A stretch of DNA of 64,000 bases from positions 1,302,001-1,366,000 of the forward strand of contig OX621167.1 of NCBI GenBank assembly GCA_951640195.1, read 5' to 3'. Below the pieces are notes generated by a model, which saw nothing but the letters and a program-made list of their open reading frames with translations, did not search any database and was not told the origin of the DNA. This stretch comes from Porpolomopsis calyptriformis (lineage: Eukaryota > Basidiomycota > Agaricomycetes > Agaricales > Hygrophoraceae). The translations under genes and the position numbers were made by a program. This document shows, piece after piece, positions 57,388-64,000 of this stretch. Numbering within the stretch: position 1 is the stretch's first letter; every line of letters starts with the position of its first letter.

Positions 57388-59636
57388 TTAGTGAGATGGT
57401 CCATCGTCTTTGGGTTCCGTTGAATGTGGAACATCCGTTTTCTCGGCATCTTTTCGCATTGATATTTCCTCTCTCTTGCTCCTCGCAGCAGTTCGCGCCT
57501 CTGCTTGCATCTGGTGATACTTTGACTTTCCAGCTGCTGCCTCAGCGACCATCCTATAAATGCGAATGAGATAGGGCATTGTAAGAAAATGCATGAGCGT
57601 ACCTTTCGAGCTCTCTGCGTTCCTCGTCGGACTCGTCTGGTACAGTTGATTTGAATATGGCACCAATGAGAAGTAATGCCTAGGGAATATACCGTTTCAC
57701 ACGTCATGCCTCTGTCGATTGAACGAAGACTTGCCTTTGCCCTGTTCAACAATACTGCCTCCGAAACAGTCTGATCTTTGAGGACATTGTCGACAACCTA
57801 TACGGGCCAATGTTTGGGTTATTTTGAAAATGAATGCATACCGTGACGGACCTCTCTCAGTACGTTGACAACTTCAAACCGGGTCCCACGCCAAGATACC
57901 AGCAACATCTATATTGGGTGGTCTGCTTAGTGTATATATCAACGGTTAAGGAGCGGAACATACTCGTCCAGCAATATCCATTTCTATTGCTTTCAACTGT
58001 TCTTCGCCTAGCTCACCTTTGGCCTGCATTTTCGCCATTTCCTAGGGAAACGGTAAGCAACAGTACGGGTAGTACTGATACAAGTATACGCACGTGCAAT
58101 ATCTGTTGGACGCCAAGGCTATGCATGTAATCTATAGGTCTTCTTACCAAAAAGACGTGGGGGATCAACGCACGCGCTGCCAATTACGCCCCAGGCATCC
58201 TTTACAAGGGCACCTTTCTCTTTCAGTCGAGAAAAAAAACCCGGGCTGAGGCAGTCGGTGAGGATGGATTGGATGGTTCATACGGGAGTTCTCACATTCC
58301 TAAAAACTTGCGTGATTTGAGAAAAGAAGTTGCCTTCATCATGTACACGGTGCCGATCGCGTGTAGAAGCTGTGATATACGATATGGAATCACTACAAGG
58401 GCCGAGAATGGGTGGCAGTTACACACCTCCACTCCGAAGCTCTCTAATTTTAGATCATCGGCTTCTTTCCTCATTTTCTCCTCGAATACTAGAGTTTCTG
58501 GATCATCCTTGTCCCCCGGGTGTTTCGCCTCGACGTAAGGTCTCAACCGTTCCGCCAGCTTGGCGGTCAGCATTGCAACACGTGCTTCCATGGCTTTCCG
58601 CTGTTCCTTCTCCTGTTCATCCAGTTTTTTCCGCTGCTCTGGCGTCAATTTGGCACGTTTCTTCCACACGTCTCTTTCCCTAGATGGGCTTTTACTAGAA
58701 GCCGGGTCCTTTTCGGGATGGTGGCATGCCAATGACGAAGGTTGAGGATGTGCTTCGTTCACAGTAGACGATAGAGAGGGAATTGGCGAAGCCGATGTTG
58801 GCACAAAGGAGGATCGTGAGGGACGCGCGTGCGTATCTGCCAACGGTGTTTTACTCGGGGAGGGTTCTGAGCCATATTCCACCGTCATTGATGTTGACGC
58901 TTCAACAACTTCATTCGTGGAAGAGTCGATGTCCTCAGCCATTATCGTCGTAGCGGCCGATGTCATGTCTTTCAAGAGCGATATTTCTCCAATCTGTTCC
59001 GATAAGTTGAGACGGGATGAGTCATTTTGTGAATGCACTCACATAATCTCGAAATCGTTCACCACCAAAGACATTTGCGAAGAATCCGACCGCATCCTCC
59101 ATGGTGCCGCCACCCTCCTTGTCAGCCTGAATACAATTCAAACCTGAAACAGCAAAATAGAGCAAACAAGGGATATACCATCGCTTTCCCATGCTTATCA
59201 TAAACGGCTCTCAGATTCTGTTGGAAGTGATTGAATAAACCTCGGGCAAAACCCTAGCGAGGGGGAACGAACGGGATCAGACAACACTTGATATGCTTTA
59301 CTGTATAGATCCAGCCCGTTAAACGATCTTCAACGAGCAAGGAGAAGATGAAACGAACCTTATGTCCTTGAACTTCTCTTCTGCGTCCGGAGAGGGATTC
59401 TTGTCTGGGTGATACTGTCTTGTGTGATGAATGCGAAACCGAGAATTGCCAGATGAACGAAACGAATGTACGAACTTTCATAGCCTGCTTTCTATATGCT
59501 CTCTTCAGCTCCGTCTCGTCGACCTCCGTACCGACACCGAGCTAGATGGTGGAATTCAAGGTCACAAAGAAGTGTTTCGGGTAGACAACAGCGCTGCTCG
59601 TACCAGGTCATAGTACTCAGTTTCCACGGGAGCCAT
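57388..59636 (-). CDS. DnaJ co-chaperone with C-terminal DnaJ-X domain (Caj1/Djp1 type)
   Basis: Fifteen exons: 59604-59636, 59476-59541, 59359-59414, 59273-59300, 59179-59217, 59043-59126, 58427-58993, 58296-58369, 58174-58245, 58094-58118, 57964-58041, 57852-57908, 57735-57797, 57603-57679, 57388-57553; 494 codons. The J domain is N-terminal (YYDLLGVGTEVDETELKRAY, then YHPDKNP with the HPD motif that stimulates Hsp70 ATPase). A Ser-rich linker and a Lys/Glu helix (KKLDEQEKEQRKAMEARVAM) follow, then the DnaJ-X region (LLHAIGTVYMMKATSFL, VSWRGTRFEVVNVLREV). Relatives act in the cytosol or in peroxisomal protein import. The intron after 57735 has an ideal GC donor (AAG/GCAAGT). The first six exons are tiny, 28-84 nt. 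Confidence 0.92.
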
Positions 59637-59857
59637 ATCGGCGTCTTTCGATAGTCAGAAGCGACTGCGGCAGTTAGCAATGACTTGGACGAGTAAGTTT
59701 GGAATTGAGGAGCCGATGACGGAAAATAAAATTATTGAAAGAAAAGAAAACACAAAAAGTGCTACAAAGGTTCGTGGCGTGAAAGTCTAACCAAGAAAGC
59801 CTATCCATCCAAGTATACAGAAACATGCGGCGACAGAAAATAAGTAATGATGATGAT

Positions 59858-60745
59858 CTAGTAAGTGTTCTCAACCAAGCCAGGAGTACTGCCACTAAAG
59901 CGCACGGCTTTTCTCTGTGGCGAATCCGAGGGGTCCTCGAGCGGTGAGTTCAATTCTGGGTGAGGTATGGATGGGGGTCGTGTGCCAGGGAAAATTTTGG
60001 ACATGCGAGCCTTCAGGGACAATACTGGACCGGTTGATTTTGCGATAGAAGGTGTGACGGAGGTTAGGGTTGTCGTAGACATGGACGCGGCAGATAGCAC
60101 TGGGGTTGTCGCTGGGGATAGAGTAGAACTAGTCGTCAATGTACTGGGTTTCTTGAGTGACGATCGTGTGGGTGGTGGTGGGCGGACTCTTGGAGGGACA
60201 GAATCGCGGGGTAGATGGGACGTTTGGGATGGTGGTGAGTGATGTCTGCCAACTGGTCTGAGATGGGGTGTACGGGAGAGGTGAAGACCCATGGCTATTT
60301 GTTCGACGGTCGGGCGCGTGGCGTAATCGTCTTGAAAGCGGAAATGGGAGGGGGTGAACGCGAAGCGCTGATATCGGTCCTCAAAAGGTGAATAAAAGCC
60401 GGTTTTCTAGAAGTACTGGAAATGTTAGACTGGGCAGAACCTAAATGTGACTTGTTCACGAACAGAGGACTCGATATGACGCTTCTTCGAGGAATAGGCA
60501 CTTAGCGATCGCCGCACACTGGTGAAGATCCTCGATGCGGTAGTGTTGGATCGTGAAGAGAAATGCTTCTTGTCTGGGGGAGAAGAAGAGGTAATCTGTG
60601 GGCGAAGATATAACCCGGATGGTGGACAGCTTGACGATGGACTGGGTGGTGGCGAACTGCTGGCATGGGAAGGTGCGGAACGTTTTGTCGCGGAGAGAGG
60701 GCGCGATTGTCGTCGAGAGATGGGACTGGGTAGAGAGGAAAGCAT
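59858..60745 (-). CDS. Unknown disordered protein with RVxF-like motif
   Basis: Two exons (60452-60745, 59858-60406; 45-nt intron), 280 codons. The product is Ser/Thr/Pro-rich. One ordered, probably conserved block spans the exon junction (FYSPFEDRYQRFAFTPSHF, then ATRPTVEQIAMGLHLSRTPH). Near the C-terminus QRKAVRFSGS fits the PP1-docking RVxF motif, and SSLKKPST upstream of it echoes the GILK..KSVRF arrangement of the gene at 51843-53971. Function unknown. Confidence 0.75.
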
Positions 60746-60877
60746 GGGTGGAATGCAGACGGAGGGCGGGCACGCAGCGGGTCAAAGTCGTGGTGGGAAG
60801 AAAATAATAAATAAATAAATAAATTTAAATTGGCGATTTGTTTCATAAATGTCAACAGTGACAAATAAAGCTTGAAT

Positions 60878-63265
60878 TCAATTGGGATACTCGAACAGGC
60901 GACATTTACGATAGTGTGCCGAGAGGGCTGATTGAATTTCCCGGGCCAGGGATGACTGCACGATCAGCTCGCCGCACACGTAGCAGAAGTGTCTGGATGT
61001 AAATTAGCCGACAAGCAGGAAAATAATGTCTTCACTCACGTGTTACAGCCGGGTGACATGCACTGCACCAAACTCATCAGCGCGTCCCAGACTCCAGAGG
61101 AAAGTAAGCCGACTTACCGTCATGTGGTTGCAGCCAGAATCCTTTTGAATCGGTGTCTGGCATCCTGTACTCATATGAGCACTCAACTGACGATAGGTAG
61201 AATCACTCTGACCTGGACAATACTTCCATCCTTTTTCTTTCATCAGATGCTTCAACTCTGAGGAGCCATCGCAGGAATGTCGGGGCCCTCCAGTGTCGAT
61301 CGCTTGCTGACAGGCTTTACACCACACATAGTTACAGCCTGGCAAAGGACAAGCGAGATGCTCATGCTCTTGGAATTCTTGTCGATCAACAAAAGCTGAT
61401 CGTTGGCACCTGAATGTGATTCGTGCAGCGAGAGCTTTGCGTATAGGTAAAAAGTCTCACTTCGGACAATGCAGAATTATAGAGAACACAGAAAGTTGAA
61501 GCTCCTCGTAGATTGCATAGTCTTCATTGGAGATGCCTACTTGCTGTATCAACACCTCACTTATCGCTAAAGAGAGACGTTCAGCCTTTCCCGAAGAACG
61601 ATTACAACAAAAAAGACCCACTTCCAGGCTCGTGAGATGTTTTCTCCGTCATACAAAGGGGACAAATAATGGGGAAACGATGATCTTTCAACTTGGAGAC
61701 GATATGACCTCGGATGCAGGATCTACAGAACTGGTGTTCGCACTCGATGCGAGCGACGTCATCCTCGGGAAGCGTTTCCATGCACACACCGCAGTCAAAC
61801 AAAACTTGAGCTGACTTGAGGAGTGCATGTCGTTCTTGGCGCAATTGGCTATCCTCCCTCTCCAGCTCTCGCTGTAGCTTCGCAGCCTCATCAGCGCTTG
61901 AATGACCAAAGGGACCCCACTCCGTCTGCATCTGCAACTGCAACGCTAGCTCAAAGTCGTCATCGCGGCCGCCAGCCCAGTTGGTACCAACAGGCCTCTT
62001 TCCTTTATCCTCTGGTTGCAATGGATGATACCCCAGGTCCCGCCTCGAATCATCCCGCTTGCGATGAGCTGCCGCGGAAAGTGGAAAGGGGTCAGCATGG
62101 TCATCGCGACTTTTTCGACGAAGGACGGAGCGGAAGGATTTCATTGCTGTGCTTGGTGCATTCAACGTCGAAGGGGAATTGCTGGGCGGCTGCTGGTTTG
62201 AATTGATAATCAATTGGTGATTCATCTCTCGAAGGCGCGCCTTTTCCTTGTCTCTTTCGTCGATTTCGGCTTCGAGCCGTTTGTTTTCCGTGTCCAACAC
62301 TTGGTTTTGGAAAGTCAACTTTGCCACTTGTTCGCGCAACGTTAGGATGGTCATGCTCGCGTCCAGCACTGACAGCTTCAAGTCCGAAGGATCGTTGTTG
62401 GGGCCCTTGGACACAAAGATGTGACCAGAAAATGTTGCTAGGAGCTGAGCTTCCCATTGCATACCCACAAGGAGGCGACGGTCGACAGCGAGCAGGGTGT
62501 TCAGGTGAACGGCAGCCGCATCTATTGAAGTGTTGAAAACAAACCCCGCTCCATCCGGATGCTTAGGCCTGGGGTGCGAATCGAAGATGACAAAGACGGG
62601 GTTTGCTGACACGACGATCTTTAGGCAGGTAATAATCTCCGGAGGACGAGTGATGATGGCCACTGCAGAGACGTTTGTTGCTTGCCCGGATTGCAATTCT
62701 CTTTCACAGCAAATCAGAAATCCATTAATATTAATCGGGTAGTTTACATCTCACCGTAACAAATTTTTGAAAGCTTTCAAGCTCGGTTGTGCGTAATGAT
62801 ATCTCACGAGTTGCAAAGAAGTTTCAAACAAGGGAACTTGACGGATTTCTTCTACTTCCAGGTGGGATTCACTTGACCATTGGGCACATATCGATACGAT
62901 TTCCTGTGAGGTCATATGTGCTTGAATCCCAGGAGAGTTGACTTCGAGATCGAACACACCTCCGCAGTATTGCGACTGATGATCTCCTTTAGTAGAGCTT
63001 CACCACGCAAACCTTCTCTCTCCTTTTCGAAGATTACTCGGGCGCAGTTTAAGGCCGCAATACCGCATGCTGAAGTGCCTACTCCGTCTAAAGCATATTG
63101 ACTTGCGCCAGCGTGTGAGATGACTTGTTCACTGCCACCGAGTACCTTCTGCACAAAATCAGCAATGCCATCTCCATCTTCGGACTGTCGCGACTGCCAG
63201 TTGCTAGTCGTCAGATCTTTATCTCTCGCTGGTAAATCTTTAGATGATCTGGGGTCTTGATGCAT
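60878..63265 (-). CDS. RBR-type E3 ubiquitin ligase (RING1-IBR-RING2)
   Basis: Eight exons: 62960-63265, 62755-62903, 61622-62700, 61461-61566, 61213-61409, 61118-61164, 61040-61062, 60878-60992; 673 codons. The N-terminal 250 residues are a globular domain I do not recognise (SQYALDGVGTSACGIAALNC). A coiled coil comes next (LREQVAKLTFQNQVLDTENK), then RING1 (CGVCMETL .. CEHQFCRSC .. CPLC), IBR (HCPKCQRSAF .. CPLPGCNYVWCKAC) and RING2 (YCPGCQTPIQKDSGCNHMTC .. HFCYVCG). The Cys of GCNHM is the expected catalytic residue that takes ubiquitin as a thioester. The start is the ATG at 63265, with no in-frame ATG nearby upstream. Confidence 0.88.
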
Positions 63266-63582
63266 AATTTGGATGTTTTGGATGGCCGATGCGTGCCAAA
63301 AGGGGATCAATAACAATCTTTGAGAACTTCGCTATCCAATGTCGTTCGGGACGACTGAGATGCCAGCGCGATTAGGGAGGCGATTGGTTCGGAACTGGCC
63401 CGAAATTGGTTGTATGTAATCCTGCGGTTCCAATGTGACAAAAGAACAGGTTTATTTTTCACACTTTCTCTTCTACTTTCACCTGTCGCTCAACGCCTGC
63501 TTCTGCTCTGTGCCAGGACTAAGTATCAGAATCATAAAGAACCAAAAAACAAGGTCCAAAATCAACTTTTGCCAGTCATAAC
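63266..63582. promoter_or_regulatory. Shared divergent promoter region (RBR ligase and right-edge gene)
   Basis: 317 bp between divergent ATGs; no specific element was identified. Confidence 0.45.
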
Positions 63583-64000
63583 ATGGATGATCGTCCAAAA
63601 TCAACACCTCGGTCAGGGCTTATCGATAGCCTTAAGCGCCTGAAACCATGGGGAAAAACGAGGTCATCCATTGGTCCAACTAACGGTTTCATACCAGGTA
63701 GCTTGTTTCCAAAGACGCCTGCACCTGAGGTCATAGGTGAATTCTCTTTTAACTCATCAGCCTCACCATTTCATTGACAGCCGCTTTGTCATAGATCGAC
63801 GAAACCAGGATGCTGATGTGATCATGTCAGGTATGAGTTTATACTTTGTTACCAAAGGCTTTCAACTTACAATAATCTGTAGATGTCAGTGGAACAGACC
63901 CAATTATTCGAGGATCATGCTTACCGCCTCTTAGCCCGACACTCGCGCACCTGAGGTCATGGGTGAATCCTCTTTCAACTCATTAGTCTCACCTTTTCAC
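63583..64000 (+). CDS. Unidentified gene, 5' part only
   Basis: The ATG at 63583 opens a basic Pro/Ser-rich start (MDDRPKSTPRSGLIDSLKRL). GT..AG pairs suggest introns, for example 63735-63780 (GTGAATTC .. TTGACAG) and 63831-63881 (GTATGAGT .. TCTGTAG), but I could not join exons into one long frame before the window ends. The family is not recognised. A 54-nt stretch at 63721-63774 is repeated at 63947-64000. Confidence 0.45.
63721..64000 (+). repeat. Direct repeat spanning an exon end and an intron start
   Basis: 63721-63774 and 63947-64000 match at about 47 of 54 positions, including GCACCTGAGGTCAT followed by GGTGAAT and a pyrimidine-rich tract. The second copy is cut by the window edge. 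Confidence 0.7.

Noticed and set aside
1..64000. CRISPR arrays, bacterial operons, riboswitches.
   Set aside because: No regularly spaced repeats or bacterial signals; intron structure and gene content are eukaryotic.

Overview
The window is nuclear DNA of a filamentous basidiomycete, most likely an Agaricomycete. The protein genes carry many introns of about 45-60 nt, and the recognisable proteins (TOR kinase, Arp8, Saf1, Rpb4, Pus1, a DnaJ-X protein, an RBR ubiquitin ligase) read as fungal orthologues. All calls come from reading the sequence; no database search was run. Product names rest on motif recognition, and exon boundaries on splice-site phase plus conservation remembered from the families.

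Positions 1-29135 are a nest of five LTR retrotransposons. Element A (Ty3/gypsy, minus strand, decayed, running off the left edge) is broken by two nests. In its reverse transcriptase sits X, a 1-kb non-autonomous LTR element (TSD CTTCT at 1849-1853 and 11783-11787). The right LTR of X is split by B, an 8.9-kb plus-strand gypsy element (2696-11599, 4-bp TSD). In the 5' leader of A sits C, a decayed minus-strand chromovirus (15030-28683, TSD GACTC). The gag leader of C is split by D, a nearly intact plus-strand member of the same family (21068-27949, TSD GTGAA, LTRs that read the same). A, X, C and D each show the Tf1-type self-priming layout: a TATA box, a predicted RNA start about 30 nt downstream, and a PBS complementary to that RNA start. 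B instead has a conventional TGG-type PBS. B also carries a spliced antisense gene between pol and its 3' LTR, and two copies of its polypurine tract. In the copies that can be compared, in-frame stops sit where a sibling copy has CGA, which points to loss of methylated CpG.

The host region begins with an intron-containing tRNA-Pro(AGG) on the minus strand (29498-29584), 100 bp from the start of the 33-exon TOR gene (29684-38446, +). Then follow a foldback cluster (38668-38863), ARP8 (39091-41909, +), a small RING protein (42271-43418, -), a poorly resolved 1.5-kb gap, a C2H2 zinc-finger protein (45118-47221, +), a SAF1-like F-box/RCC1 protein (48702-50911, +), an unknown protein with PP1-docking and KEN motifs (51843-53971, -), RPB4 (54263-54874, +), PUS1 (54933-57232, -), a DnaJ-X protein (57388-59636, -), a second unknown protein with an RVxF-like motif (59858-60745, -), an RBR E3 ligase (60878-63265, -) and the start of an unidentified gene (63583 onward, +). 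The host genes have housekeeping roles in growth signalling, chromatin remodelling, transcription, tRNA modification, protein folding and ubiquitylation. They form no operon or evident pathway cluster, but two divergent pairs (51843-53971 gene/RPB4; RBR/right-edge gene) share short intergenic regions.
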